The notes under the pieces were generated by a model. It had not been told where the DNA came from. It worked only from the letters and a program-made list of their open reading frames with translations, and ran no database searches. Positions 7,559 to 16,340 of a stretch of DNA of 56,510 nt are shown piece by piece. Position numbers and translations under genes: made by a program. Source of the DNA: Fluviicola sp. (GTDB taxonomy: Bacteria > Bacteroidota > Bacteroidia > Flavobacteriales_D > Crocinitomicaceae); assembly GCA_002734085.1 (NCBI GenBank), contig NVXV01000020.1, positions 1-56,510 on the forward strand, read 5' to 3'. How positions within the stretch are numbered: position 1 is the stretch's first letter; every line of letters starts with the position of its first letter.

Positions 7559-10369
7559 TCAATCTTCTTCATACTCCTCCAAACCATAATTTTCCCCTTT
7601 GTCTATAGCTGGAATCCCTTCAACCAACCATTTCGGTGCAGGTTCGTTTAATAGATAATAATCAAAAAACTGTCGCATACGAATACTTAGATCTACTCTA
7701 TTTGCATTTTGCATTAAGTTGTGTTGGTCTCCGTTATAATTAAGCATCCAAACAGGCTTTCCTAATCGTTTCATACCTACGAACATTTCAATTCCCTGAT
7801 ACCACGGAACGGCCCCGTCACCATCATTATGCATAATAAGAAGTGGTGTTTCAATCTCTGGAATATGGAATATAGGTGAATTTTCGATGTATAGTTCTGG
7901 AGCCTCCCAAATTGTTTTACCTATACGACTTTGTGTTTTTTCGTATTGAAACTGTCTGTTTAAACCACTTCCCCACCTTATTCCTCCATAGGCAGAAAAC
8001 ATGTTACTCACAGGTGCACCCGCCATCGCAGCTTTATATCGATCAGTCATAGTAACGAGTTGAGCAGTTTGATATCCTCCCCAAGATTGACCTTGTAATC
8101 CCATTCTTGTACTATCTATGTTTGGGTACTTTTTAAGTACTTCATCAGTACCACTCATTATACAATCATATGCTCCACGAGCAGGGTAACCAGGATCATA
8201 TCGAATATCTGGAATAAATACTATATAACCAGCGGAAGTATACTCGGTCGGGTAAATTATTGATGCTGTAGGCTTTGGAATGTAATGGTAATTATATCTA
8301 TCATTATACAATTCATAGAAGTACACCATCATTGGATAGGATTTAGTAGAGTCAAAATCTTCTGGTTTATAAATAAGCCCTTCTAATTCTTTTCCATCAT
8401 AAGAGGTCCATTCTATTTTTTCTACAGTTGGCCAGATATATTCCGATTGCTGCGGATTCGTATTAGAAATTTTCCGTTCGTCCTCAAAGCTAGTAGTTGT
8501 AAGGTACAAGTCAGGGTAATCTTTAACATTCATTTTTCTATAAATCACCTCAGTGTTTTCTTTTGCTTTTTTAACTGAAGTTATTTTATGTTGCGTTTCA
8601 TTGAGCTTTGCCAAGTGAGAATGGTTGCCATGAAGCTGAAAACCATAAATACTCTCATTTTTATTGTCTTTGTTGAATCCAATTAAATACACATTTTTTA
8701 AATCAATGTAAGTACTATCATAATCCCATCTTCTTAAACGAAGTTCTGTGTTCATTTGTTTCCCTTTTTGGTTGGTTAACGATGAAAGTCGCTGTGTTTC
8801 GAAATCAAATTCCCAAACATCAAATTCAGAATGGAACAATAACGATCCTTTTGACTTAGTATACCCAGCGATTCCGAAAGTTCCTGCTTCATGAGGCATT
8901 CCATTGATATCCCTTTGAAGGTTTGCGGTGCTGTCCAAATCACATGTTATACAACCCGAAACGCCTGATTGTGTATTAATAAATTTATACTGAATTTCCG
9001 TTGGATCAAAATAAATAAAATGACTTCCATTTGGAGATAGACCAAAAGCATACCCTACTTCTTCCTTTATTAAGTTTACTTCACCAGTTGAAATATTCAC
9101 TTTATAATAATCACTAGGCCAAGGAAAAGACCAGTTGTAGCTTCCTTGATAACGTTCTCGGGAAACACCTAATGCAATTTCAGAATTACCTTGATCTAAC
9201 ACCCTGACTTTTAAAGTATCATCTTCCAAAGTGACTAACTCGTTTTCTTTTAAGTGAATGACACTTAAATAATTTTCTTTTTCATCGCTTTTTAATTCTT
9301 TTAATTGTTGAGGTTGAAGTCGATGATCTTCATAGTGCCACAAATCAAGTTTAGCTTTTTCATCTTCAAGCAAGCTATCTTCTTTAGAGTCTGGAGGAGT
9401 CTCCTCTAAACCAAAATAAAGTTTCTTCCCATCTAATGAAAAATAAGGTTTTTGATGAATGCTTGGTCGCAATCCAGAAGTGATATCAGATCGATTTGTA
9501 TCTACAATTATATTTGAAGTCGATTTAGATAAATCCCAATAATATAAACTGTGAGATTTATTTTCTTTAACAGTATCATTGGAAGCCATAAAAGCAAATT
9601 GAGACCCTTTTTTGCTAAAATTCAGTTGTTTGATACTTGAAAAGTTGCCTTGTACTTCCAGTGTTTTATTATTTTCGAGATCTAAAACAAACAACTGAAA
9701 ACTGTCTTTTTTATTTATCGTTTTTTGAACAACATAGTACAGTAAACTACCAGGTTTATTAAAACCATAATCAGTTACATACTTTATTTCTGTTTCCAAA
9801 AACGTATTCGGATCTAGTATTACTAATCGATTACCTTTGGACTCAATTTGTTTTTCTTTCTTTTTTCTATTAAATAGTTTACATTTCCTCTTAGGCTTCT
9901 CTTCAATAATAGAATCTGAAAAAACTTGATATGCAATTACAGATTCATTCTCTGGAATTTTAAAAGAAAGCACGTTAGGAATTTTAACAAGACTATCCTT
10001 TTCTAAGAATAAAATACCTAAAGAGTCTTTTACCATTTTATCCTTTTTCACTTTTTCAAGCTTCAAAGTCTTAATAGTATCGTAGCCGGGGTCAATTAAA
10101 AAAGTTAAAACGTCTTCATTATGACTAATGAGCGCGTTTTTTCCTCTAGGGAAAGAATCTAATATATTGCTTGAGTTATTATACAAATACAAAAAGCCAT
10201 CACCTCTATGTGGAGTGATTTCATACACCGAATACTTTCCAAAATCAGAAATCTGCTCATTTTTCAAGGATTTCCAGCCATCGTAGGCGTTATGATCCAA
10301 CCGATTTTTCTGAGCAACTAAAGTTTGACTGAAAATTAAAAAGCAAAAAGCGAATAGCAATCGTTTCAT
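7559..10369 (-). CDS. S9-family (prolyl oligopeptidase-like) serine peptidase, secreted
   Basis: This 936-residue protein has a signal peptide (MKRLLFAFCFLIFSQTLVAQ). A long beta-propeller-like region, about residues 20-660, is followed by an alpha/beta-hydrolase catalytic domain. The nucleophile is in GLQGQSWGGYQ (about residue 760), the acid in the NDGDGAVPW segment and the histidine in NGDQHNLM. This order of triad residues is that of peptidase family S9, clan SC. It is probably periplasmic and degrades peptides, perhaps Pro- or Ala-containing ones. There is no T9SS sorting domain. A highly charged insert with KRKCKLFNRKKKEKQ (about residues 160-175) in the propeller is unusual. It stands alone between metG and a divergent secreted-protein gene. 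Confidence 0.9.
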   Translation of the reverse strand: MKRLLFAFCFLIFSQTLVAQKNRLDHNAYDGWKSLKNEQISDFGKYSVYEITPHRGDGFLYLYNNSSNILDSFPRGKNALISHNEDVLTFLIDPGYDTIKTLKLEKVKKDKMVKDSLGILFLEKDSLVKIPNVLSFKIPENESVIAYQVFSDSIIEEKPKRKCKLFNRKKKEKQIESKGNRLVILDPNTFLETEIKYVTDYGFNKPGSLLYYVVQKTINKKDSFQLFVLDLENNKTLEVQGNFSSIKQLNFSKKGSQFAFMASNDTVKENKSHSLYYWDLSKSTSNIIVDTNRSDITSGLRPSIHQKPYFSLDGKKLYFGLEETPPDSKEDSLLEDEKAKLDLWHYEDHRLQPQQLKELKSDEKENYLSVIHLKENELVTLEDDTLKVRVLDQGNSEIALGVSRERYQGSYNWSFPWPSDYYKVNISTGEVNLIKEEVGYAFGLSPNGSHFIYFDPTEIQYKFINTQSGVSGCITCDLDSTANLQRDINGMPHEAGTFGIAGYTKSKGSLLFHSEFDVWEFDFETQRLSSLTNQKGKQMNTELRLRRWDYDSTYIDLKNVYLIGFNKDNKNESIYGFQLHGNHSHLAKLNETQHKITSVKKAKENTEVIYRKMNVKDYPDLYLTTTSFEDERKISNTNPQQSEYIWPTVEKIEWTSYDGKELEGLIYKPEDFDSTKSYPMMVYFYELYNDRYNYHYIPKPTASIIYPTEYTSAGYIVFIPDIRYDPGYPARGAYDCIMSGTDEVLKKYPNIDSTRMGLQGQSWGGYQTAQLVTMTDRYKAAMAGAPVSNMFSAYGGIRWGSGLNRQFQYEKTQSRIGKTIWEAPELYIENSPIFHIPEIETPLLIMHNDGDGAVPWYQGIEMFVGMKRLGKPVWMLNYNGDQHNLMQNANRVDLSIRMRQFFDYYLLNEPAPKWLVEGIPAIDKGENYGLEEYEED

Positions 10370-10506
10370 AATAGTTGTTATAATTAAATGATTCTGTAAA
10401 GATGCAAAAAAATTAAAAATCTATTTTTCGCCAACGAATCCGTTAAATTTATCGTATTAGATATAAGTGATATTAGATTATTAACGTGATGTTATTTTTC
10501 TTTTAT

Positions 10507-10514
10507 TATATTTG
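10507..10514 (+). promoter_or_regulatory. -7 box (TATATTTG) of the secreted protein gene
   Basis: TATATTTG fits TAnnTTTG. Transcription would start near 10519, leaving a short A-rich leader before the ATG at 10537. This makes the upstream in-frame ATG at 10486 impossible as a start from this promoter. Confidence 0.6.
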
Positions 10515-10536
10515 TTTCACAAAAATTAAAAAAGTT

Positions 10537-12339
10537 ATGAAAAAAATTTATTTACTAGCTGTGATGACAGCAGTTGGAACCATGAGTTTCGCACAGTCTT
10601 CACAAAGACTTTTGCAAAAAGCAGACTTTACAGGGAAAGCTAAAGCAGAAAATCTTACAATTACAGAAAAAGCTCCAGGAGTTACATTATGGAGTGATAC
10701 TTTTGATGATCCATCAAACTGGGTAATCGATGGTGACGGGCAGCAAGGTGCTTGGGAGATTGGTACAAATGCTGATCCAGCAATTGTAACTGATTATACA
10801 TTTTATGGTCCAATGGCATCTACAACTGCAGCAGATGGATTTGCATACTTTGATGGTGTTCCATTTTTAGTTTCTTCACCACCAGCAGTTGACCCTCAAA
10901 ACGCTTGGATTGAAATGGCAAATGCTATTGACATGACAGGTTACCAACGTGTAATATTTTCTTTCGAGCAAAGATACATGGCGTTCAACTCTGACAATAC
11001 AATTGTTGAAGTTAGTTTAGATAATGGTGCTACATGGACTGGTTCTGTTGATGTAAACGTAGATGTTCCAACGAACAATGATCCAGCTGTACAAAACACA
11101 ATTTTCCAAGAGTTCGTTGTAAATGCAGCTACCCAAGTTAAATTTAGATTTCGTTGGGAAAACCCAAGTGATGATGATCAGTTTGGTAGCGGATACGCAT
11201 GGATGGTTGATGATGTAAATATTGCAACTCTACCAGATAATGATATCGACGCATCAAACTTATACTTTGGAACTGAAGGTCTCCACTATTACCAAATACC
11301 AGAAACTCAAATTGCACCTATTGATTTTACAGTAATTGCTAGAAATGCAGGTGTAAATGATCAAGAAGGTGTTGCTTTAGAAGCAACTGAAACAGGTGGT
11401 TCAGGATATGTAGGTACTTCAACACCAGCAGTAATTGCAGCTGGAGATATGGACTCATTAGTAGTGAATTCAGCATTTACTCCAAGTGGACAAGGTACAT
11501 ACGATGTTGAATTTGCAATCTTAAATGATTCTGTTGATGATATTCCTTCAAACAACATGATGGCAGGATATTCATTCGAAGTTGGTGAATTTATCTACGC
11601 TCGTGACAACGGAATGGCTGGTGGATCTTTTGCTCCAGACATGGACTTTGAAGCAGGTAACTTATATGACATCTGGCAAAATCAAGATCTAACAGGAATT
11701 GATGTTAGATTTGGTGCAGGTCTTGATGAAGCAGGTCTTGAAACATTTGCTAGAGTGTATGAAATTGATACAGATGGAAACTTTGTTTTATTAGCAGAAA
11801 CTCCGTTGTACAATACTCAAACTGGAGATGCTGGATCAATTGTAACATATACATTTGAAAACCCAGTTTCTTTAGCTGCAGGAAACACTTATTTGGCTGC
11901 TGTAGGTTCATTCGCTACAGGAATGGCTGTATCTGTTGCTGGTACGTCTGCTGATCAAACATCTTTCCTTTATGGAGATTTAGGTTCAGGAGGTATCGCT
12001 TGGTACTTTGCAAATTCAACTCCTATGGTTAGAATGAACTTCGATCCACAACTTTCAGTTGAAAACAACGAAGTATCTAACTTAAACGTAAGCCAAAACT
12101 TCCCTAACCCATTCTCAACTGAGACTACTGTTGAGTATACATTAGAGAATGCTAGTGAAGTATCTTACACTTTAGTTGATTTAGCTGGTAATACAATCTT
12201 AGAAGTGAACGAAGGTAATGTAATGGCTGGTAAGCATGCAATTACTATCGATGGGTCTTCTTTAGCAAATGGAGTATATTACTTCAACATGACTGCTGGA
12301 GGTGCTCAAACAACTCACAAAATGATTGTGAACAAATAA
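10537..12339 (+). CDS. T9SS-secreted protein with choice-of-anchor J-like and type A sorting domains
   Basis: The protein starts at the ATG at 10537 with a Sec signal peptide (MKKIYLLAVMTAVGTMSFAQ). Residues of about 50-235 resemble a choice-of-anchor J/MAM-like beta-sandwich (TLWSDTFDDPSNW at the start, GYAWMVDDVNI at the end). A CARDB-like domain with LPDNDIDASNLYF and a further beta domain follow. The last 80 residues (NFPNPFSTETTVEY ... GVYYFNM ... HKMIVNK) are a type A T9SS sorting domain, so the protein should cross the outer membrane through the type IX system. It is acidic and rich in small residues. It has its own promoter and a strong terminator. No enzyme motif is visible; adhesion or a surface layer role is possible. 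Confidence 0.9.
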   Translation: MKKIYLLAVMTAVGTMSFAQSSQRLLQKADFTGKAKAENLTITEKAPGVTLWSDTFDDPSNWVIDGDGQQGAWEIGTNADPAIVTDYTFYGPMASTTAADGFAYFDGVPFLVSSPPAVDPQNAWIEMANAIDMTGYQRVIFSFEQRYMAFNSDNTIVEVSLDNGATWTGSVDVNVDVPTNNDPAVQNTIFQEFVVNAATQVKFRFRWENPSDDDQFGSGYAWMVDDVNIATLPDNDIDASNLYFGTEGLHYYQIPETQIAPIDFTVIARNAGVNDQEGVALEATETGGSGYVGTSTPAVIAAGDMDSLVVNSAFTPSGQGTYDVEFAILNDSVDDIPSNNMMAGYSFEVGEFIYARDNGMAGGSFAPDMDFEAGNLYDIWQNQDLTGIDVRFGAGLDEAGLETFARVYEIDTDGNFVLLAETPLYNTQTGDAGSIVTYTFENPVSLAAGNTYLAAVGSFATGMAVSVAGTSADQTSFLYGDLGSGGIAWYFANSTPMVRMNFDPQLSVENNEVSNLNVSQNFPNPFSTETTVEYTLENASEVSYTLVDLAGNTILEVNEGNVMAGKHAITIDGSSLANGVYYFNMTAGGAQTTHKMIVNK

Positions 12340-12362
12340 GAAATAATTTTAATTTCTATATT

Positions 12363-12392
12363 AAGGGAGTCTTTAAAGACTCCCTTTTTTGT
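12363..12392 (+). terminator. Strong intrinsic terminator
   Basis: AAGGGAGTCTTTAAAGACTCCC is a near-continuous palindrome (stem of 10 bp or more) followed by a run of T. It lies 24 bases after the stop of the T9SS-secreted protein gene. Confidence 0.9.
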
Positions 12393-12565
12393 TGTCCGAA
12401 AGTATTATATCACTTGGATTAATAATTGAAAGTCAACAGCTTATTGAGCTTCTAATGTTATGAGTAAAAATGATTACTATTATACTTCAAAAAGTAATTC
12501 ATGAACTTTAACATATATTTAGAAATATCATAAAACATTTTTGAAATTTGACAGTTATATACATT
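12393..12565. other. AT-rich interval before the RNA-element array
   Basis: No gene is seen here. Short open frames exist but lack coding character. The last 25 bases are TA-rich (TATATACATTG at 12556-12566) and may contain the promoter of the first array element, though no exact TAnnTTTG box is present. Confidence 0.5.
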
Positions 12566-12634
12566 GTTAGGTTTCATAAGTAGTAGTGTTAGTTTGAAAA
12601 GGAGAGGACGCCCGTTCTCTCCTTTTCTTTTTCT
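12566..12634 (+). ncRNA. Array element 1: candidate small RNA of about 65 nt
   Basis: The element begins with a 26-base block (12566-12591, starting GTTAGGTTTCATAAGTAG) that is identical in all three copies. It ends with a hairpin: AAAAGGAGAGGA (12597-12608), loop CGCCCG, TTCTCTCCTTTT (12615-12626) and a T-rich tail. Constant 5' block, constant loop and terminator-like end are the usual form of a small regulatory RNA. I do not recognise the family. Confidence 0.6.
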
Positions 12635-12721
12635 ATTATTTCGCTTAAAATTATTTTTAACATTTCTTGACAGATCTAATGTAACAAATCGCAATAACTT
12701 GAGTTATTATACCAAGTAGTA

Positions 12722-12786
12722 GTTAGGTTTCATAAGTAGTAGTGTTAACAAAGGAGAAAGCGCCCGTTTTCTCCTTTGTTGTTTTT
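12722..12786 (+). ncRNA. Array element 2: candidate small RNA of about 65 nt
   Basis: It has the same 26-base block at 12722-12747. The hairpin has a 13-bp stem, AACAAAGGAGAAA (12747-12759) with its complement at 12768-12780, around a loop containing CGCCCG, then GTTTTT. The outer stem sequence differs from copies 1 and 3, but pairing is kept by matched changes in both arms. TACCAAGT at 12710-12717 holds the TA of a possible -7 box at the right distance, but the TTTG part is missing. Confidence 0.6.
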
Positions 12787-12888
12787 AAGAAGTTTATACA
12801 GCTTAAGTGGTTTATCCTATCATTCAACCGTTTAACAGTTTTTAAGAGTGTAGGTCAATATTCCTCTTGAAATTGGTATAAGAATTGC

Positions 12889-12896
12889 TATATTTA
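12889..12896 (+). promoter_or_regulatory. -7-like box (TATATTTA) of array element 3
   Basis: TATATTTA differs from TAnnTTTG only in the last base. A TTG at 12867-12869 lies 19 bases upstream, the usual -33 spacing. The expected start site is about 12901, exactly where the conserved 26-base block begins. Confidence 0.5.
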
Positions 12897-12900
12897 AAGT

Positions 12901-12967
12901 GTTAGGTTTCATAAGTAGTAGTGTTATGTTAGAGGAGAGAACGCCAGTTTTCTCCTCTAACTATTTT
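12901..12967 (+). ncRNA. Array element 3: candidate small RNA of about 66 nt
   Basis: The 26-base block is at 12901-12926. The hairpin stem is 14 bp, GTTAGAGGAGAGAA (12928-12941) with TTTTCTCCTCTAAC (12948-12961), around loop CGCCAG, then TATTTT. It reaches the stop codon of the convergent GT9 gene, so its tail is antisense to the end of that gene. It has the best promoter of the three copies. Confidence 0.65.
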
Positions 12968-13949
12968 AAGACAAATGACTTTCAATTGATTTAACGATTT
13001 CCTCTACATTTTGTTGATTCATACAATTAAAATGTTTCTTTGGACATTTTTGAAACCCAATTTTTGAGCAAGGCCTACAAGCTAAACCCTCTACCTCATG
13101 AATTGAATATAAATCATCGTTTTGAGGCACGTAGGGATACATTCCAAACTCTGGAACAGTATTTCCCCAGACACTTACAATCGGTGTTTTAAATGCAGCT
13201 GCAATATGCATTAAACCTGTATCATGTGTTAATAACACTTTTGATTGTTTTACAACTGAAGCTGACTGGTTCAAATTTAATGCTCCGCAGGCGTTTATTA
13301 TATTGGAGTTACTTGATTTTATAATTTCCTCGGCATCATCATGGTCTTCCTTCCCTCCCAATAATACAACCTGCGTTTCTATTGTAGATAAAACTTCAAC
13401 CATCTTCGAAACAGGAAGCTTCTTAGTTGCAAATTGCGCACCTATTGCAACCGAAACTATGTCTGTAGTGCCAAACTGACCTGACAAATCAACCTCATCT
13501 TTCTTTGGAAGAAAAAAATCCAGCCCTTGCTGGTCATTTTCAATACTTAAAGGTTTTACTGCTTCAAAATAGCGATCTACAATATGAATATCTGGCATAT
13601 TATTCCATTTAAAATTCACATACAACCATTTTTGTACATTAAGTTTTGGAAATGAATATGACTTTGATTTTAATATAGATTTAATCTTTTTCGTGCGAAT
13701 GTTATTATGCAAGTCAATAATATAATCAAATCGCTCAGTTTTTAATGCTTTAATAACTTCCTTATTCTCCTTTCCCCACTTATGTATCTTGTCAACATTC
13801 GGATTAGATTCAAAAAGTAAACTATACTGCTGTTTAGTTAGAATATGTAATTCTACATTTTCTATTTGAGATTTTAAGCATCGAATAACTGGTGTTGTTA
13901 AAACAATATCCCCTATGGAACTAAACCGTATGACTAGAATTTTGGTCAT
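12966..13949 (-). CDS. Glycosyltransferase family 9 (heptosyltransferase-like)
   Basis: GT9 enzymes add heptose or other sugars to the lipopolysaccharide core at the cytoplasmic face. MTKILVIRFSSIGDIVLTTP at the start is the family's conserved N-terminus. I choose the ATG at 13949 because the longer form (to 13973) would begin upstream of the predicted transcript start. The second half has the donor-binding segment LLTHDTGLMHIAAAF and PIVSVWGNTVPEFGMYP. Near the C-terminus there is a cysteine-rich stretch, CRPCSKIGFQKCPKKHFNC, of a kind seen in Bacteroidota GT9 proteins and possibly a metal site. It is divergent from the next gene and convergent with the RNA array. Confidence 0.88.
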   Translation of the reverse strand: MTKILVIRFSSIGDIVLTTPVIRCLKSQIENVELHILTKQQYSLLFESNPNVDKIHKWGKENKEVIKALKTERFDYIIDLHNNIRTKKIKSILKSKSYSFPKLNVQKWLYVNFKWNNMPDIHIVDRYFEAVKPLSIENDQQGLDFFLPKKDEVDLSGQFGTTDIVSVAIGAQFATKKLPVSKMVEVLSTIETQVVLLGGKEDHDDAEEIIKSSNSNIINACGALNLNQSASVVKQSKVLLTHDTGLMHIAAAFKTPIVSVWGNTVPEFGMYPYVPQNDDLYSIHEVEGLACRPCSKIGFQKCPKKHFNCMNQQNVEEIVKSIESHLS

Positions 13950-13954
13950 GAAAG

Positions 13955-13962
13955 CAAATGTA
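13955..13962 (-). promoter_or_regulatory. -7 box (TACATTTG) of the GT9 gene
   Basis: Read on the minus strand, 13962-13955 is TACATTTG. It ends only five bases before the ATG at 13949, so the transcript would have almost no leader. Confidence 0.55.
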
Positions 13963-14026
13963 ATACAAATCATCGATTAATAATTCTATCTTTTCATGAC
14001 TTTCGTTGATTAGAATAAATATTTAA

Positions 14027-14034
14027 TACCTTTG
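14027..14034 (+). promoter_or_regulatory. -33/-7 promoter (TTG, TACCTTTG) giving a near-leaderless transcript
   Basis: TTG at 14006-14008 and TACCTTTG at 14027-14034 are 18 bases apart. The ATG at 14039 follows the box by four bases, so transcription should start at or next to the start codon. Confidence 0.65.
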
Positions 14035-14038
14035 CAAT

Positions 14039-14428
14039 ATGGATTACGCAGTAGAAATAAAATTTAAAAAATTAGTTGCGGAACTTGAAGAAACATTTGG
14101 CGGTGGGCTTGATGTTCAGGCTATTTTGTTTTTGATTGGTGTCCAAGAATTAGGGAAAGGCCGACAAACATTTTCAAAGCGCCAAAAAACAGAATTAATG
14201 CATGTGGCTGTTTGCACATTACTGGAACCTTATGGGTTTTATAAAACAGTTGGCAGGGATAAAGACAATTGGCCCCATTTTGAGTTCATCAAAGAATTAC
14301 CACCACTTGATGAACGCCAACAACAACATTTAATGAAAGAAGCCATTCTCGATTATTTTGATGCAGAGAAACAAGAACATCCAGAAAACATTGTACTCCC
14401 TGAGGTATTAAGGTATAATGAAAATTGA
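14039..14428 (+). CDS. Conserved hypothetical protein, about 130 residues
   Basis: This is a soluble, slightly acidic protein of 129 residues with no signal peptide or membrane segment. It contains DVQAILFLIGVQELGKG and ends with VLPEVLRYNEN. It reads like a conserved Bacteroidota housekeeping protein of unknown function; I do not recognise a named domain. The start is set by the promoter just upstream (box at 14027-14034) and there is no later sensible start. It is convergent with fbp. Confidence 0.75.
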   Translation: MDYAVEIKFKKLVAELEETFGGGLDVQAILFLIGVQELGKGRQTFSKRQKTELMHVAVCTLLEPYGFYKTVGRDKDNWPHFEFIKELPPLDERQQQHLMKEAILDYFDAEKQEHPENIVLPEVLRYNEN

Positions 14429-14463
14429 TTTTTTAGACTTTAAGACGAAACCAAATTTTAAAA

Positions 14464-15477
14464 TTAAGCTTCCACTTTATCTTTTAAGCAACTCATTGCT
14501 TTTTCCACCATTTGTTTTGAGCCTACAAAATATCCGCATCTTTGGTGAAGTTCTTTTGGTTCAATTTCTAAAATTCTTTGATGCCCATCTGTTGCCAGAC
14601 CTCCTGCTTGTTCAGCAATAAATGCTAAAGGATTACATTCATAGAGTAATCTTAAACGACCTTCTTTCCAATTATCTGTTGTTGGATAAATATAAATTCC
14701 CCCCTTCAATAAGTTTCTGTGAAAATCTGCAACCAATGAGCCAATATATCTCCCTGAATACGGTCTTTTCGTAGCTGGGTCGTCTTCTCGACAATATTGC
14801 ACGTAATCTTTTAAGCCCGGATCACAACGGTCTAGATTACCTTCATTCATAGAATACATTCTTCCAGTCTCTGGCATTTTTATATTAGGATGAGAAAGAC
14901 AGAATTCACCAATTGAAGGATCAAGAGTAAAACCGTTAACGCCCTTTCCTGTAGAATAAACTAACATAGTAGATGACCCAAAAATCACATAACCTGCGGC
15001 AACTTGTTCAGTTCCTTTTTGAAGCATATCTTCTTTTGTTGCAAGGCCACCAACCGGAGATTTTCTTCTATAAATAGAGAAGATTGTTCCAATTGAAACG
15101 TTTACATCAATATTTGAAGACCCATCTAACGGGTCAAATAACACAACATATTTACCATTTTTAGATTGCTCGTTGTCGAAAGCCACAAAATCGTCATTCT
15201 CTTCTGATGCAATCCCACATACTTCGCCCCCACTCAAAAAAGCATTAATAAATGCTTCGTCTGCAATGACATCAAGTTTTTGCTGATCTTCTCCCTGAAT
15301 GTTTTTCTCACCTTTAGCACCAAGTATATCAACCAACCCAGCACGATTTACATCGCGATTCACAATTTTAGAGGCAATTGAAATATCATTCAATAAACTC
15401 GTTAATTCTCCAGTCGCATAAGGAAAATCCTTTTGACGTTGCATGATAAACTCACTAAGAGTGATAATTTGTGACAT
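14464..15477 (-). CDS. fbp: Fructose-1,6-bisphosphatase, class I
   Basis: Fbp removes the 1-phosphate of fructose 1,6-bisphosphate in gluconeogenesis, in the cytoplasm. The 337-residue length is typical. The metal-binding motif [19 protein letters not shown] (about residues 112-130) with upstream Glu residues (SEEND) is intact, and the substrate-phosphate segments [18 protein letters not shown] and [19 protein letters not shown] are present. It is monocistronic, convergent with the 14039 gene and divergent from the Crp/Fnr regulator. Confidence 0.95.
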   Translation of the reverse strand: MSQIITLSEFIMQRQKDFPYATGELTSLLNDISIASKIVNRDVNRAGLVDILGAKGEKNIQGEDQQKLDVIADEAFINAFLSGGEVCGIASEENDDFVAFDNEQSKNGKYVVLFDPLDGSSNIDVNVSIGTIFSIYRRKSPVGGLATKEDMLQKGTEQVAAGYVIFGSSTMLVYSTGKGVNGFTLDPSIGEFCLSHPNIKMPETGRMYSMNEGNLDRCDPGLKDYVQYCREDDPATKRPYSGRYIGSLVADFHRNLLKGGIYIYPTTDNWKEGRLRLLYECNPLAFIAEQAGGLATDGHQRILEIEPKELHQRCGYFVGSKQMVEKAMSCLKDKVEA

Positions 15478-15654
15478 AACTAAATACGTTTTTGCAAATA
15501 TCGTGAAATGTTGGTGATTTTCAACATAAATTCAGTGAAGAGTTGTGTCACAATCAGAATAGAGAATCTGATTTGACTCATGTTGTTGTTTCAATATACT
15601 TTGTTTAGTATTTGTTTTAACGCCTTTTTATACAAAATTCAATAATTTAGTAGC

Positions 15655-16296
15655 ATGGAAATATTGGAGCATTTAAAAAAAATCTTTGAGCCTAAATTAT
15701 TAGAAGAGTTCGAAAAAAAAGCGAAACACGTTTCGGTAAAAGCGGGTGAAACAATATTGGATTATGGACAAATTGTTCGCAGTATGCCAATCATAGCGAA
15801 AGGAGTTGTGAAGGTATCACGCATGGATGAAGATGGAAAAGAGTTATTGTTATATTATGTCAATGCTCAGGAAAGTTGTGCTATGACTTTCACTTGTTGT
15901 ATGGAACAATTCCCGAGTGAGATCAAAGCTACAGCAGAGGAAGATGTCGAGATGTTAACTGTTCCCATTACAGTGATGGACGAATGGTTAATGAAATACT
16001 CATCATGGAAAAGTTTTGTAATGGGCACAATTCGCAATCGATTTAACGAAATGCTCCATACCATTGATCAAATTGCTTTTCAAAAACTCGATGAGCGTTT
16101 AAAGCATTATCTACAACAAAAATCTATTAACAGCGGATCGAAATTATTGAATGTATCCCATGAGGAAATTGCTCGTGATTTAGCAACCTCCAGAGTGGTA
16201 ATTTCGAGACTTTTAAAAAAGTTAGAAAACGACGAATTACTATTGCTTTATAGAAATCAGATTAAGCTTTTGAATTCTTTTAGTTTAGAAGATTAA
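15655..16296 (+). CDS. Crp/Fnr-family regulator with a three-cysteine motif
   Basis: This 213-residue transcription factor has an N-terminal cyclic-nucleotide-binding-like beta-barrel (about 20-120), a dimerisation helix and a C-terminal winged helix-turn-helix (NVSHEEIARDLATSRVVISRLL, about 164-185). In the sensor barrel the usual cAMP-binding sequence is replaced by ESCAMTFTCCM, with Cys at 75, 81 and 82. This suggests sensing of redox, metal or reactive sulfur rather than a nucleotide. Two rhodanese genes follow directly downstream, which supports sulfur chemistry. The barrel and HTH are clear; the ligand is inference. Confidence 0.85.
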   Translation: MEILEHLKKIFEPKLLEEFEKKAKHVSVKAGETILDYGQIVRSMPIIAKGVVKVSRMDEDGKELLLYYVNAQESCAMTFTCCMEQFPSEIKATAEEDVEMLTVPITVMDEWLMKYSSWKSFVMGTIRNRFNEMLHTIDQIAFQKLDERLKHYLQQKSINSGSKLLNVSHEEIARDLATSRVVISRLLKKLENDELLLLYRNQIKLLNSFSLED

Positions 16297-16306
16297 GACT
16301 ATATGT

Positions 16307-16314
16307 TATATTTG
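16307..16314 (+). promoter_or_regulatory. First -7 box (TATATTTG) upstream of the rhodaneses
   Basis: TATATTTG fits TAnnTTTG and lies just after the Crp/Fnr stop codon. It would give a leader of about 45 bases. Confidence 0.45.
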
Positions 16315-16340
16315 TTACCGAACAACTTTTAAAACTCCCT

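Noticed and set aside
12458-12694. Minus-strand frame of 78 codons across the first array element
   Set aside because: It has no signal of coding selection and crosses the hairpin of the small-RNA element; the constant block alone explains its MKPN segment.
12566-12967. CRISPR array or tandem riboswitches
   Set aside because: Spacers are long and unequal (about 90-115 bp), there are only three copies, each ends with its own hairpin, and no cas gene is near. No gene follows on the same strand that a riboswitch could control.
14418-14621. Plus-strand frame at the end of fbp
   Set aside because: It lies antisense to the conserved C-terminal part of fbp and has no promoter.
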